Part shown: positions 36,568 through 47,213 of the stretch, in pieces | How positions within the stretch are numbered: the first letter of the stretch is position 1 | How the letters are laid out: each line of letters starts with the position of its first letter | From: an uncultured Clostridia bacterium | GTDB lineage: Bacteria > Bacillota > Clostridia > TANB77 > CAG-508 | Direction: 5' to 3' | Length of the DNA: 64,000 bases | Assembly (NCBI GenBank): GCA_944386645.1 | Contig: CALXBW010000006.1 | Location: forward strand, 1-64,000 | Translations under genes and position numbers: made by a program | The notes under the pieces: model-generated | The model's database searches: none | What the model saw: only the letters and a program-made list of their open reading frames with translations | What the model was told of the DNA's origin: nothing

Positions 36568-37339
36568 ACTCTTCCTCTATATTTATTTTTTCAATTGTTT
36601 CAAAATTACACATTACTTTGTCTTTACTATTAATAGTAACAATAAAATCTCCAATAGGATTAATTAATATATAATTTTCTTCAATTTCCTTCTCCCTGCA
36701 TACAACAATTGGACAATTCATTTTTTGTTTTTTTATTTCACTTATTAAATTTTCATATGTTTCATTGTCTATTTCAAATTCACTTTTGTTTTCTATAGAT
36801 TTTCCTCTCAATGAAATAAATTTAAATAATTTCCATCTTTTTATTTTATAATCATTTACAATTTGTGCAACTTCTATTATATTATTAATATTCTTTTTTG
36901 TTACTATAGAATTCAGTTTTACTATTATGTTTTTATTTTTTAAATATTCTAATAATTCTATTATATTTTTCCCATGTTCTATTCCTCTTCCTAGACAATT
37001 ATTCACATTATCATTCAAAGCATCTAGCGAAAATGTAATATAGTCTGTATATTCTTCAATTTTATCTATTATTTTTGGAGTCAGTAATCTTCCATTTGTT
37101 ATAATATTATTTTTTATATTATTATAATGTGCTTTTTTCATTAGATCAAATAGATGTGGATATAATAAAGCTTCTCCTCCTGTCCAACTAATTTTATTTA
37201 TTTTTAATTTTATCAGCATATCTAAAATTTTATTATTTTGCTCATATGTATTTTCCTTCCTACACATTATCCTGTAGCAAAATTGACAATTCTCATTACA
37301 TCTAGAAGTTATATTCCAACAAACAGAATCTTTTTTCAT
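36533..37339 (-). CDS. Radical SAM protein of the CYTH-LysR unit
   Basis: The 268-aa protein begins MKKDSVCWNITSRCNENCQF and has CNENCQFCYR (CxxxCxxC), SWTGGEALLYPHLFDLMKK and NNIITNGRLL motifs of the MoaA/PqqE-type radical SAM core. Cysteines near 220-250 (CPIVVC, VMCNF) could bind a second cluster, but the SPASM spacing is incomplete. The start lies 2 bp from the CYTH stop, so it is translationally coupled. The substrate is unknown. Confidence 0.82.
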   Translation of the reverse strand: MKKDSVCWNITSRCNENCQFCYRIMCRKENTYEQNNKILDMLIKLKINKISWTGGEALLYPHLFDLMKKAHYNNIKNNIITNGRLLTPKIIDKIEEYTDYITFSLDALNDNVNNCLGRGIEHGKNIIELLEYLKNKNIIVKLNSIVTKKNINNIIEVAQIVNDYKIKRWKLFKFISLRGKSIENKSEFEIDNETYENLISEIKKQKMNCPIVVCREKEIEENYILINPIGDFIVTINSKDKVMCNFETIEKINIEEEYDEFRRKLGFI

Positions 37340-37341
37340 AA

Positions 37342-38190
37342 TTAATCCTCTCTATCTTTTTCTTGATTTCTAAATTGTAAAAATCTCAACTCTCTAAATT
37401 GATATAAATCTATTCCATATTTTTTATATACATCAGCTGTATTACATGAAACTATTTCATGTTTTTGTAAACTCAATTTTTTTACTATATCTTTTATTAG
37501 TTCTAGTGAATCATTTTCAATTTCTATATATGTAGGAATTAAAGGCCATGAATCAATATCAACTTCTACTCCATCAATGTTGTATGTCACTCTATCTTTT
37601 TCTTGATAATTTCTAAAAACAAATCCAAGTTGTTCTAATATACTATTAGCCTCTTCTATTGATGGAACTTTCATTTCTGTTTCCATAACACTTTGTATTT
37701 CATTTTGTTTACCATTATGTACTTCTGAATTAAGTATATGTTTTACCGTTATTGTAGTTATTCCATTTGTTTGCCTTACCCTTACCCATTTATTAGGATT
37801 AATTCCATATTTTTTTATAATTTCAACTATACTTTTACATGAAAATACCTCTAATAAACTTTCATTATTTGTTCTATTCAATAATTCTATAAAATATTTT
37901 GTAGAGAATTTTTCCTGTAAAATTTCTTGTTCATTAATTGTTGTTAAATTATCTATTTCTGTTAGAACTCCTTGTAATTTATTTCTACATATTTCTATAT
38001 CATATGGTTGGTTTACTTGCTTTAATTGTAAAATACAATCAAGAAATCTTGTATATATAGATGGTAAATCATATACATATATCTTCTGCAAACTTTCCTC
38101 TAGCTTTTCTGCTCCTAATTGTTGTAACTTTCTTTCTATTTCATTTTTATTTACATTTAAAATCTTTATTTCTTTTTCTAGTTTTCGCAT
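37342..38190 (-). CDS. CYTH-domain protein with intact ExExK motif
   Basis: The 282-aa protein starts MRKLEKEIKILNV, giving the ExExK metal motif. A long insertion of about 80 aa lies between the first strand and WVRVRQTNG, TITVKH, EVDIDSWPLIPTYIEIE. The last motif is typical of CYTH phosphatases and cyclases of the CyaB/ThTPase group. It probably hydrolyses a triphosphate. ATG at 38190 follows AAGGAGG; the TTG at 38208 is in the site. It leads the unit with radical SAM and LysR. Confidence 0.82.
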   Translation of the reverse strand: MRKLEKEIKILNVNKNEIERKLQQLGAEKLEESLQKIYVYDLPSIYTRFLDCILQLKQVNQPYDIEICRNKLQGVLTEIDNLTTINEQEILQEKFSTKYFIELLNRTNNESLLEVFSCKSIVEIIKKYGINPNKWVRVRQTNGITTITVKHILNSEVHNGKQNEIQSVMETEMKVPSIEEANSILEQLGFVFRNYQEKDRVTYNIDGVEVDIDSWPLIPTYIEIENDSLELIKDIVKKLSLQKHEIVSCNTADVYKKYGIDLYQFRELRFLQFRNQEKDRED

Positions 38191-38320
38191 AATTCCTCCT
38201 TCAATCAATGAACATATAATTTTTATATTTATAATTATTCACCTCAATATGACGATGGTATTATATCATCTTTTCAACTTTATGTAAAGTAACCATTAAT
38301 ACAAATCAAATTTCTCTTTT

Positions 38321-39631
38321 TTAACTTAAAAATTCAAATCCATTCAAATATTCTAGAGACCTTTTTGCATACTTTTCATATTTTTCCTTTTTATCCTTTA
38401 TTTTATTTTCTAATTTAGGTAATATTCCAAAATTAGCATTCATTGGTTGAAACTTTTTATTTTCTGTACTTATATAATCTGCTAAGCTTCCTATCATTGT
38501 AAATTTTGGGAAAATAACTTTTGGCTTATTTAATATTTTATTTGCAATATTTATTCCTACTACCATCCCTGAGGCTATTGATTCTACATATCCTTCTACT
38601 CCTGTTATTTGTCCTGCAAAATAAATATTTGGATTTTTCTTTAAATTATATGTATTATCTAACAATATAGTAGAATTTATATATGTATTTCTATGCATTA
38701 CTCCATACTTTACAAATTCTGCGTTTTCTAAACCTGGAATTAAAGAGAAAACTCTTTTTTGTTCTCCAAATTTTAAATTTGTTTGAAATCCCACCATATT
38801 AAATATGGTTCCTTCTTTATTATCCTGTCTTAATTGTACTATCGCATATGGTCTTTTATTTGTCCTTTTATCTATAAAACCAACTGGTTTTAATGGGCCA
38901 AATCTTAAAGTATCTATTCCTCTTTTAGCCATTACTTCTATTGGCATACATCCTTCAAAAATCTCTTTTTTTTCAAAATCGTGTAAATTAATAACTTCTG
39001 CATTTACTAATTCATTATAAAACTTTTCATATTCTTTTTTATTCATAGGTAAATTAATGTAACTTGCATCACCTTTACCATATCTATCTCCCCAGAATGC
39101 TATATCCATATTTATACTATCTTTTTCTATAATTGGTGCTGCTGCATCATAGAAATATAACTTATCAACTCCAGTTATTTTTGATATTTTTTCTGCTAAT
39201 TTTTCGCTAGTTAGTGGTCCTGTGGCAATTACTATATTTTCATTTTCAGGTATTTTTGTTACTTCTTCTCTTATGATATTTATATTTTCATACTTACTTA
39301 ATTTTTGTGTAACTTTTTTTGAAAATTCTTCTCTATCAACAGCTAAAGCCTGACCTGCAGGTACTGAAGTTTCATCTGCTATTTTTATTAGTAATGAACC
39401 TAAAATTCTAAGCTCTTGTTTTAGTAAACCACATGCGTTTGTTATTAGATTTGATTTAAAAGAATTACTACAAACAATTTCTGCTAAATCATTATTATTA
39501 TGTGCAGGTGAAAATTTAGATGGTTTCATTTCGTATAAATTTACATGTATTCCTCTTTTTGCCATTTGATATGCCGCTTCACATCCAGCCAATCCTCCTC
39601 CAATTATTATTACATTATTTTCCAATATCAT
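38321..39631 (-). CDS. trmFO: Methylenetetrahydrofolate-tRNA-(uracil-54-C5)-methyltransferase TrmFO
   Basis: This FAD- and folate-dependent enzyme makes 5-methyluridine at position 54 of tRNA. It is 436 aa, with the dinucleotide-binding [21 protein letters not shown] at the start, [28 protein letters not shown] and [16 protein letters not shown], all family signatures. The start overlaps the topA stop region (TAA at 39639-39637); no separate ribosome site is visible, so it relies on translation of topA. That coupling requires topA to be read in its second frame. Confidence 0.95.
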   Translation of the reverse strand: MILENNVIIIGGGLAGCEAAYQMAKRGIHVNLYEMKPSKFSPAHNNNDLAEIVCSNSFKSNLITNACGLLKQELRILGSLLIKIADETSVPAGQALAVDREEFSKKVTQKLSKYENINIIREEVTKIPENENIVIATGPLTSEKLAEKISKITGVDKLYFYDAAAPIIEKDSINMDIAFWGDRYGKGDASYINLPMNKKEYEKFYNELVNAEVINLHDFEKKEIFEGCMPIEVMAKRGIDTLRFGPLKPVGFIDKRTNKRPYAIVQLRQDNKEGTIFNMVGFQTNLKFGEQKRVFSLIPGLENAEFVKYGVMHRNTYINSTILLDNTYNLKKNPNIYFAGQITGVEGYVESIASGMVVGINIANKILNKPKVIFPKFTMIGSLADYISTENKKFQPMNANFGILPKLENKIKDKKEKYEKYAKRSLEYLNGFEFLS

Positions 39632-39636
39632 CACCT

Positions 39637-41689
39637 TTATTTTGTTTTTTTGCTAGTTTTTTTCTTTCTTGTTTTCTTAACATTCTTTTTTGTTTTTCCT
39701 TCAGTTTCGCCTTTTTTTGGTTTAGTCCAAGAAATATAATCACAACTTTTTGGATTATTTTCACATATATAATAATTTCTTTTCTTTTTAGATTTTCTTA
39801 TTAGAACAGCTCCTCCACATTTTGGACATGGCTCATCTATTTTTTGTACAAATGGTTTTGCATTTTTACACTCCGGATATCCGTGGACATGCTAAAAATT
39901 TTCCATATCTGCCATACTTAATTACCATCATTCTTCCACATTTATCACAAGGAATATCAGATACCTCATCTTCCAATTTTACATGTTCTAATTCTTTTTC
40001 TACTTTTTCTACTTCGCTTTCAAAAGGTCCATAAAACTCTTTTATAACTTCTTTCCATTTTTCTTTTCCTTCTGCTATTTCATCAAATTCATTTTCCATT
40101 TTGGCAGTAAATTCTACATTTACCACATCTGTAAAATTTTCTATTAATAATTTATTCACTACTTTTCCTAGCTCAGTAGGAAATAATTGTCTCTGTTCTT
40201 TTTCTATATAGTGTCTTTCTAATATTGTAGTTATTGTTGGTGAATACGTACTTGGTCTACCTATTCCTTTTTCTTCTAATGCTTTAACTAAACTTGCTTC
40301 TGTATATCTTGCTGGTGGTTGTGTAAAACTTTGTTTTGGTATTATTTCTTCCTTTTTCAAGACTTCATTTATTTCTAACTCAGGTATATTATTTTCTGTA
40401 TCATCCTTTTTATTGTCTATTCCTTCAACATATAAAATCATAAAACCTTTAAATTTTATTTTTTGCCCATTTGCTTTGAAATTATACTTATCTGCATTTA
40501 TATCAACTGAAATAGTATCATATATAGCAGAAGACATTTGGCTTGCTAAAAACCTATTATATATTAATTTATACAATTTATATTGATCATTAGTTAAGGA
40601 TTGCTTTATAGTATCTGGCTCTATATCTATATAAGTTGGTCTTATAGCTTCATGCGCATCTTGAGAATCTGCTTTTGTTTTATAATATCTGTTTTCATAA
40701 TATTCTTTTCCAAACTGTTTTTCTATTTGTATTTTACTTGCACTTCTTGCCTCTTCTGATATTCTGGTTGAGTCAGTTCTCATGTATGTAATTAAACCAA
40801 CACTTCCCTTTCCAGGTATTTTAACACCTTCATATAACATTTGTGCAATTGACATTGTTTTCTTTAAAGTAAACCCTAATTTTCTAGATGCTTCTTGTTG
40901 CATTGTACTTGTTGTAAAAGGTGGCGCTGGATTTTTTTTCTTATCTGATTTTTTTATATTGCTTACTATAAACTCACTCTTTTTTAAATCTTCAAGTATC
41001 TTATTTACTTGTTCTTCATTTCTTAACTCTTCTTTTTTATTATCTATACCAACAAAATGAGCCTCAAATTTATTTTTTTTATTTGAAGCTTTTTTATTTA
41101 ATATAGCATATATATTCCAATATTCTTCTGGTTTAAATTTTTCTATTTCTTCTTCTCTTTCACAGATTAATCTAACAGCAACAGATTGAACTCTACCTGC
41201 TGATAATCCTTTTCTAACTTTTTTCCATAATACTGGACTTATTTTATATCCAACAATTCTATCTAGTATACGTCTTGCCTGTTGTGCATCAATTAAATTT
41301 TTATCTATTTTTCTTGGATGTTTAACAGCATTTTTTACTGCTTCTTTTGTTATTTCATTAAATGTTATTCTACACTCATCATCTTCTGGTATACCTAATA
41401 TATATGATAGATGCCAAGCTATAGCTTCTCCCTCACGATCAGGGTCAGTTGCTAAATATACTTTTTTTGCATTTTTGGCTTCTTTTTTTAATTCTTTTAT
41501 TAAACTTGCCTTTCCCCTTATATTTATATATTGAGGTTCAAAATTATTTTCTATATCTATTCCCATTTTTGATTTAGGTAAATCTCTAATGTGTCCCATT
41601 GAAGCAATTACTTTAACATTGCCTCCTAAAAATCTTTTTATTGTATTTGCTTTGGCTGGTGATTCAACAATAATTAACTTATCAACCAT
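39637..41689 (-). CDS. topA: DNA topoisomerase I, split by a +1 frameshift at CGG before the zinc-ribbon tail
   Basis: The first frame has the full TopA core: TOPRIM ([31 protein letters not shown]), the catalytic Tyr region ([17 protein letters not shown]) and the gate domain. It then reads LACPRISGV and stops. Skipping C39883 of CGG gives [13 protein letters not shown] and a zinc ribbon ([17 protein letters not shown]) with a Lys-rich end at 39637. The joined length of about 683 aa matches family members (about 690). CPGYPEC is the conserved form in TopA, so the frame change is well supported. ATG at 41689 follows GGAGGGC. Confidence 0.93.
39881..39883 (-). other. CGG +1 frameshift site in topA
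   Basis: First-frame codons TGT CCA CGG ATA TCC become TGT CCA (C) GGA TAT CCG GAG TGT, restoring CPGYPEC. Confidence 0.9.
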
Positions 41690-41863
41690 TTTGCCCTCCA
41701 ATCTAACTGTATTTTTAATACATATTTCGTATTATAAATTAATTCTATATAAAAATCAATATAATATATATTATTTGCAAAAAACTTATTCCAAATTTGT
41801 GTTGCGAAACAAAAAAGTTTCATAGGGTTTCCTATACAATAAAAAATAACTAAAGTAATAACC

Positions 41864-42250
41864 CTAGTCATTTTTTAAAATCCATTTTAATACTCTTATT
41901 TCATTATAAACATTTAAAATTTGTTGATGATATATTGGTATTCTTTCATGAAATTTTAATATATACTCATAATTTTCATAATAATGTAGCATATCTTCTA
42001 TTAAAATTTCATATTTTTGCAACAATTCCTTATAGTTTTTAAATTTTATTGCATATCCATTATATGTCAATATATTTTCATCATTTGATTCAAAACCTAT
42101 TTTAACTATAAACTCTATACTATTTTGTAATCTTATTATTACTTCATATGTTTTTTTGTATTGAAGTATCTCTAAAAATAACCGAATAAAGAATAATAAT
42201 GTTGCAATTATAATTACCAATAATCCCAATAATATCAATTGTGATATCAT
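41864..42250 (-). CDS. Small membrane protein of unknown function
   Basis: The 128-aa protein has one N-terminal membrane span (about residues 4-22) and a helical, charged cytosolic part rich in Tyr. GGAGG lies 7 bp upstream, so the gene looks real. Codon 23 is an in-frame CGG (42184-42182). Skipping a base there gives a stop after two codons, so here CGG must be read, replaced by another residue, or cause stalling. It is the only AT-typical gene in the window with an unexplained CGG, and it is not a recognised family. Confidence 0.6.
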   Translation of the reverse strand: MISQLILLGLLVIIIATLLFFIRLFLEILQYKKTYEVIIRLQNSIEFIVKIGFESNDENILTYNGYAIKFKNYKELLQKYEILIEDMLHYYENYEYILKFHERIPIYHQQILNVYNEIRVLKWILKND

Positions 42251-42405
42251 TTTTTATTCCTCCAATCAAGCTTCTAGCTTATTCACTTTATTATTTTACT
42301 ATTTTTCTAATAAAATTTCAATACTTAACATAATTTATAGTCAATATTTCTTAATCTCTTGTTACAGTTTAGTAGAATTATATTTCATTTTGAACTTCAA
42401 CAATC

Positions 42406-44361
42406 TTACTTATTTATTAAATTATTTTTTATTATTGTATCTGACAAATAAATTTCATTCTCCATTTTATTTAATAATTTTTGTAATTCTCCAGTTTCTT
42501 CTATCTTCTTTCCATTTTCTCTATCATAATATATTCCATTGATACAATAGTTTTTACTTGTGACAATACCCAATCCTTTTATAAAAGAATAATCTTTTCC
42601 AGAAAATATACTAGTTCCTATTGAGAATTTATCTTCTACATCTAATAGATCTAATATTGTTGGTTTTATATCTATTTTTGATACAGTCCTTCCTATTGTT
42701 TCATTTTTTTCTACAATAGGTATTTTAATTCCAAACGGTATATGTACATCTTTTATAATATTTTCAAAATCTGTATATTCTATTTGATTATCATGATATA
42801 GTTTCTTTATTTCATTTGTATTTGTTAGACCAGCACCGTGGTCCCCATACACAACAAGAATACTATTTTCTAATAAACCTGTTTCTTGCAAATCATCAAG
42901 AAATTTTCCAAATGCATAATCAACAAAATTACATGATATTATATAATTTCTAAATGTCTCATCTTGATATTTACTAACATCTTCTTGTGTTATTGTTAAT
43001 TTACCTTCTAAATTTGAAACTCCTGTCAAATAAAATGGTATATGTGTAGTAACACTTACTAATGTTGTACAAAACTTTTTATCATAATTTTTGATTATAT
43101 TAACAGCTTCTTCAAAGAAACCTTCATCTGAATAAAACTCTCCTGCTTGTTCAATATTAGGAAATCTATTAATATCATTATATTCATCTATATTATATCC
43201 TGTTTTATATACTTCTTCTCGATTCCAAAATGTACTTGTATTTGGATGCATAAATGAAGTATAGTATCCATTCTCTCTAAGTACTGTATATATATCTACC
43301 CATGTATTATCATAGTATTTTTGAAATACATATCCATTTTCTAATGGATACATTGAATTTTCCATTTCGAATTCTGAATCTGCTGTACTTCCCAGTCCTT
43401 GATTATACATATCATTACAATAGATATTTTCATTAAAAAATTTATTTAAATTTGGTGTTATTTCTTTTCCATTAACTTTTTTACCTATAATATACTCATT
43501 TAAGCTTTCTAATTGTAAAATAATAGCATTACATTCTTTAGCTACTCCTGTATATTCTGTATTGTTAATTTTTTCATTTATATTTTCTTCATATGTACTT
43601 TTTAATCTTTCTTCATCTACTTTTTCTTTTATAAACACACTTGAAATATAGTCTTTAGCATCTTCATAATGATAATAGTATATTGATGCTTCTTGTACTA
43701 TTAATGATTTATTATATCCTTTTGATACATAAATATCATTTATTTTATCTTTTAAAATAAAAATGTTTAATAACAAAATAATTAATATTAAAACTCCTTT
43801 TAGTATTTTATTAGAATAATGTGTATGTTTTAATTTTTTATATGCTAATATGCTCAATAATATTACTAAGATATTATCAATAAAAAATATTAAAAAAGTT
43901 TTTACATCAATAATACATGACAGTCCACTTGCTATTTCTTTAGAATATTTTATATTTTCTATCTGATAAAATGATAAGAAATTTGTAGAATAGCTATAAT
44001 AAAGGAAATCAGCATATATTATTATTGTTACTATTAAATTAATAGCATTCATATATATATAACCAAATTTATCTTTATGATTTATAGTAGGGCACATAAT
44101 TAATAATGATGATAAAACTACATATAAAATAACACTTGTTCCTTCTATTTGTAATCCTATAAGATTATTTAATAATAAACCTTTATATACTAATAGGATA
44201 GCTCCTATTAGAAATATAAAATTATTCTGTAATATATTTAATATAAGCTCTTTTATTATTTCTCTTTTGTTATTTCTTATTAATAATGTATTTAGGTTTA
44301 ATTTAATTTCTTCATCAGTAATGTTACTCTTTTGTTTATTGCTATCTTTTACTATTCCCAT
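42406..44361 (-). CDS. LTA-synthase-family phosphoglycerol transferase
   Basis: The 651-aa protein has five N-terminal membrane spans (about residues 40-205) and a large extracellular sulfatase-like domain. The catalytic Thr lies in GLGSTADSEFEMENSMYP (about residue 316), with VYGDHGAG providing metal ligands. Enzymes of this fold build glycerol-phosphate polymers such as lipoteichoic acid, or transfer phosphoglycerol to membrane sugars. The fold is clear, but the exact polymer is not. It lies 52 bp after the PBP gene, and RBS ATGGAGG is present. Confidence 0.88.
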   Translation of the reverse strand: MGIVKDSNKQKSNITDEEIKLNLNTLLIRNNKREIIKELILNILQNNFIFLIGAILLVYKGLLLNNLIGLQIEGTSVILYVVLSSLLIMCPTINHKDKFGYIYMNAINLIVTIIIYADFLYYSYSTNFLSFYQIENIKYSKEIASGLSCIIDVKTFLIFFIDNILVILLSILAYKKLKHTHYSNKILKGVLILIILLLNIFILKDKINDIYVSKGYNKSLIVQEASIYYYHYEDAKDYISSVFIKEKVDEERLKSTYEENINEKINNTEYTGVAKECNAIILQLESLNEYIIGKKVNGKEITPNLNKFFNENIYCNDMYNQGLGSTADSEFEMENSMYPLENGYVFQKYYDNTWVDIYTVLRENGYYTSFMHPNTSTFWNREEVYKTGYNIDEYNDINRFPNIEQAGEFYSDEGFFEEAVNIIKNYDKKFCTTLVSVTTHIPFYLTGVSNLEGKLTITQEDVSKYQDETFRNYIISCNFVDYAFGKFLDDLQETGLLENSILVVYGDHGAGLTNTNEIKKLYHDNQIEYTDFENIIKDVHIPFGIKIPIVEKNETIGRTVSKIDIKPTILDLLDVEDKFSIGTSIFSGKDYSFIKGLGIVTSKNYCINGIYYDRENGKKIEETGELQKLLNKMENEIYLSDTIIKNNLINK

Positions 44362-44413
44362 TAATCCTCCATTTATTAGAATTTTAATTATTATACCACA
44401 AAATCATCATTAT

Positions 44414-46399
44414 TTACACTTCCAACTCAATCGTACTTCCATTTATTACTTTTATTCCTGGTAATGGAAATTGATTTTTTACTACTACTTCTTTTTTATT
44501 TATATCTTTTTCTTCGACATTTATTTCATATTCAAGCCCACTATCTTTTAATTTTTTTATTGCTTCGTCTAATGTTATATCTCTTACCTCTGGTATCTCT
44601 ACATTCTCTATTACTTCTTCTTCATTATCTTTTTCTACTTCCATATATGCTAATATATCTGTTAATACTTGTGATGCTATTGGTGCTGCTACACCTCCTC
44701 CTTGGTGTCCTCCTTCTCCTGTTGGATTATATAAAGTTATAAGTATAACAAGCTCAGGGTCACTTATAGGTGTTACACCAATAAAAGATGTTACATACTT
44801 ATTTGTATTAACACCATCTTCTGATGTTCCTGTTTTTCCCCCAACTGTATATCCTTTTACTTGAGCATTTTTTCCAGTTCCTTGTGCTACAACTGATTCC
44901 ATCATATTTAGTACATCGTTTGCAGTCTTTTCTGATATAACTCTTCCTTTTTCAACAACTGGATATTCTTCTATTTCTCCTGTTTCTGTATCTATACTCT
45001 TTTTTACTATTCTAGGCTCATTCATTATGCCTTTGTTTGCAATTGCACTAACTGCTGTAATTAATTGTATCGGTGTTATTTCAAACCTTTGACCAAATGA
45101 AATTGTTCCCAATTCTACAGGTCCAACTTTTGCTTTATCTAAAAATATACTATTGGCTTCTCCTGGTAAATCAATTCCTGTTTTTGATAGCAATCCAAAT
45201 TTCTCCAAATATTCATAATACTTATCTTTTCCTAATTTTTGTCCTAATCCTATAAATACAGGATTACATGAATTCATAAGTCCCTCTCTTAAACTCTGTG
45301 CTCCATGTGGTCTATAATATCTCCAACATTTTATTTTAACTCCTCCTACTTCTATTGAACCTGTACAATTAAATTCTCCTTCTTTGTCTGTTGTTGTTAT
45401 TCCTTCTTCCAAAGCTGCTGAAGCTGTTATTAGTTTAAAAGTTGAACCTGGCTCGTAACTATCTGCTATTGCTTTATTTCTCCACATTTTCTGTAGTGAA
45501 TTATTTTTTTCATCTTTAGATAAACTATCCCATACACTTTTCAATTCTTCTGTGTTTGGTTCATACGGACTATTTAAATTATAATTTGGATATGTTGCCA
45601 TAGCTAACACATCACCAGTTTTAGGGTTCATAACAATTATATTTCCACCATCTGTGCACACATTATCTATACATGCTTGTTTTAAATATTTTTCTACAAT
45701 AGATTGTATAGACCAATCTATTGATAATATAAGATCTTTTCCATTTTTTGATGCAACATATTTTTCAGATGTACCTTCTAGTTCTGCACCTTTTGCATCT
45801 GTAGCTCTTGATATTTTTCCTTTTTCTCCTACTAACAATTTATCGAATTTTGCCTCGATTCCATTTAATCCTTGATTATCACTTCCACAAAAACCTATAA
45901 TTTGACTTGCAAGTTCATTATTGGGATAATACCTTTTTGTATCTTCATCAATATTAACACCTGTTGTGATATTGTTATCTTCAAGCCATACTCTCAATTT
46001 ATCTGCCTCTTCTTTTTCTATCTTCCTAACAATCGTTTCAATAGAACTTTTTTTATTAATCTTTTTCAAAGTACTCTCATAATCTAAATCATAAGTTTCG
46101 GATAAGAATTTTGCTAAAGGTTCTTTCTTATCTTTTGGTATGTTAGTTGGATTAACGGTTACTGTTTCGACAGAAGCACTTATAGCAAGTATACTTTTAC
46201 CTGTTGCATCATATATAGTACCTCTTTTAGCATTTATAGCCCTATCTAAAGTTTGTTGATCATATGCACCTTGTTGTAATTTTTCACCTTGAACAAATTG
46301 TATAAAACCTACTCTAATTACAAAAAAAATAAAAAATATTAATACAATTAATAGCATTCTTCTTAATCTTCTTCTTTGTTTTATATTAACACTTTCCAT
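44414..46399 (-). CDS. Class B penicillin-binding protein (FtsI/SpoVD type) with PASTA domain
   Basis: The 661-aa enzyme makes peptide cross-links in the division septum or spore cortex. One membrane anchor (about residues 14-32) precedes the dimerisation domain. The transpeptidase motifs are EPGSTFKLITA (SxxK), NSCNP (SxN) and GGKTGTSE (KTG). The last about 65 residues are one PASTA domain (IPEVRDITLDEAIKKLKDSG). PASTA plus position after ftsL suggests either SpoVD or the vegetative PBP2b. It has its own transcription, because a terminator follows ftsL. RBS AAAGGAGG. Confidence 0.92.
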   Translation of the reverse strand: MESVNIKQRRRLRRMLLIVLIFFIFFVIRVGFIQFVQGEKLQQGAYDQQTLDRAINAKRGTIYDATGKSILAISASVETVTVNPTNIPKDKKEPLAKFLSETYDLDYESTLKKINKKSSIETIVRKIEKEEADKLRVWLEDNNITTGVNIDEDTKRYYPNNELASQIIGFCGSDNQGLNGIEAKFDKLLVGEKGKISRATDAKGAELEGTSEKYVASKNGKDLILSIDWSIQSIVEKYLKQACIDNVCTDGGNIIVMNPKTGDVLAMATYPNYNLNSPYEPNTEELKSVWDSLSKDEKNNSLQKMWRNKAIADSYEPGSTFKLITASAALEEGITTTDKEGEFNCTGSIEVGGVKIKCWRYYRPHGAQSLREGLMNSCNPVFIGLGQKLGKDKYYEYLEKFGLLSKTGIDLPGEANSIFLDKAKVGPVELGTISFGQRFEITPIQLITAVSAIANKGIMNEPRIVKKSIDTETGEIEEYPVVEKGRVISEKTANDVLNMMESVVAQGTGKNAQVKGYTVGGKTGTSEDGVNTNKYVTSFIGVTPISDPELVILITLYNPTGEGGHQGGGVAAPIASQVLTDILAYMEVEKDNEEEVIENVEIPEVRDITLDEAIKKLKDSGLEYEINVEEKDINKKEVVVKNQFPLPGIKVINGSTIELEV

Positions 46400-46620
46400 A
46401 GATTCCTCCTTTCTTATTAATTTATATTACACTTTTACTAAAACCATACATAAAGGACAAACCTATATTTTTAGTAGAACTATATTTAAAAATTTTGAGT
46501 AGTTATAAATAGATATATATAAATTTAGAAGTAAAAGGCATTTAGAAAGACTCTAACTATCATTTTGACAATTAATTTATATATATACATTTATTACAGA
46601 TTATTTTATCAACATTATAA

Positions 46621-46662
46621 AAGCCAAAATTATTAAACACCCTTGTCTAATAATTTTGGCTT
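46621..46662 (-). terminator. Terminator between the FtsL-like gene and the PBP
   Basis: AAGCCAAAATTATTA pairs with TAATAATTTTGGCTT (15 bp), and T follows on the minus strand. The dcw cluster is therefore divided here. Confidence 0.8.
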
Positions 46663-46670
46663 AATTAATA

Positions 46671-47195
46671 TTATTCTTTATTTTTTGTCAAATAATTATA
46701 TATTCTTTCTAAAAAATTTTCATTTGTGCTCATATCTATTTGCTCTGAAGCAACCTCTATATAATCTCTTTTTGGCAAGTTAACATATCTAGTTTGCTTT
46801 GTTGTAGCCTTTTGCATTCCCAACTCTTCTTTAGCTTTTTGTTCGATTTCACTCAAATTCAAACTATTTTCAATTGCAACTTTTAACTGTCCATTTTCTT
46901 TTTGTATAGTACTTAATTCTTTTTCTTGATTTTTTAATATTGTATAGTTTTCGCTTATCTGAGCATTTCTATATGAGACTGCAAATAACACCGAAAACAT
47001 TACTAGAAGTCCAAAAATACATTTTAATTTATTTTTTCTTATTCTATTTTCAGTCTTTGGCTTGTTTTTATTTTGTTTTACTTCATCATTTTCTACTTTT
47101 TTTACTTTCTTTACTCTTTTTTTAGGCGGACTATACTCTGGCTTTAATTTTCTAGGGCTTGTCTCATACATATAATTATTTTTATAATAAGCCAT
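46671..47195 (-). CDS. FtsL-like cell division protein
   Basis: The 174-aa protein has a long Lys/Pro-rich cytosolic start, one membrane span (about residues 60-78) and a coiled coil (NYTILKNQEKELSTIQKENG) ending in an EELGMQKAT segment. This is the plan of FtsL/DivIC, which bridges division proteins with the PBP. Sequence is poorly conserved in the family, so the call rests on position between rsmH and the PBP and on the EQKAKEELGM motif. RBS AAGGAGG. Confidence 0.82.
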   Translation of the reverse strand: MAYYKNNYMYETSPRKLKPEYSPPKKRVKKVKKVENDEVKQNKNKPKTENRIRKNKLKCIFGLLVMFSVLFAVSYRNAQISENYTILKNQEKELSTIQKENGQLKVAIENSLNLSEIEQKAKEELGMQKATTKQTRYVNLPKRDYIEVASEQIDMSTNENFLERIYNYLTKNKE

Positions 47196-47213
47196 TATAC
47201 AATCCTCCCTTCT

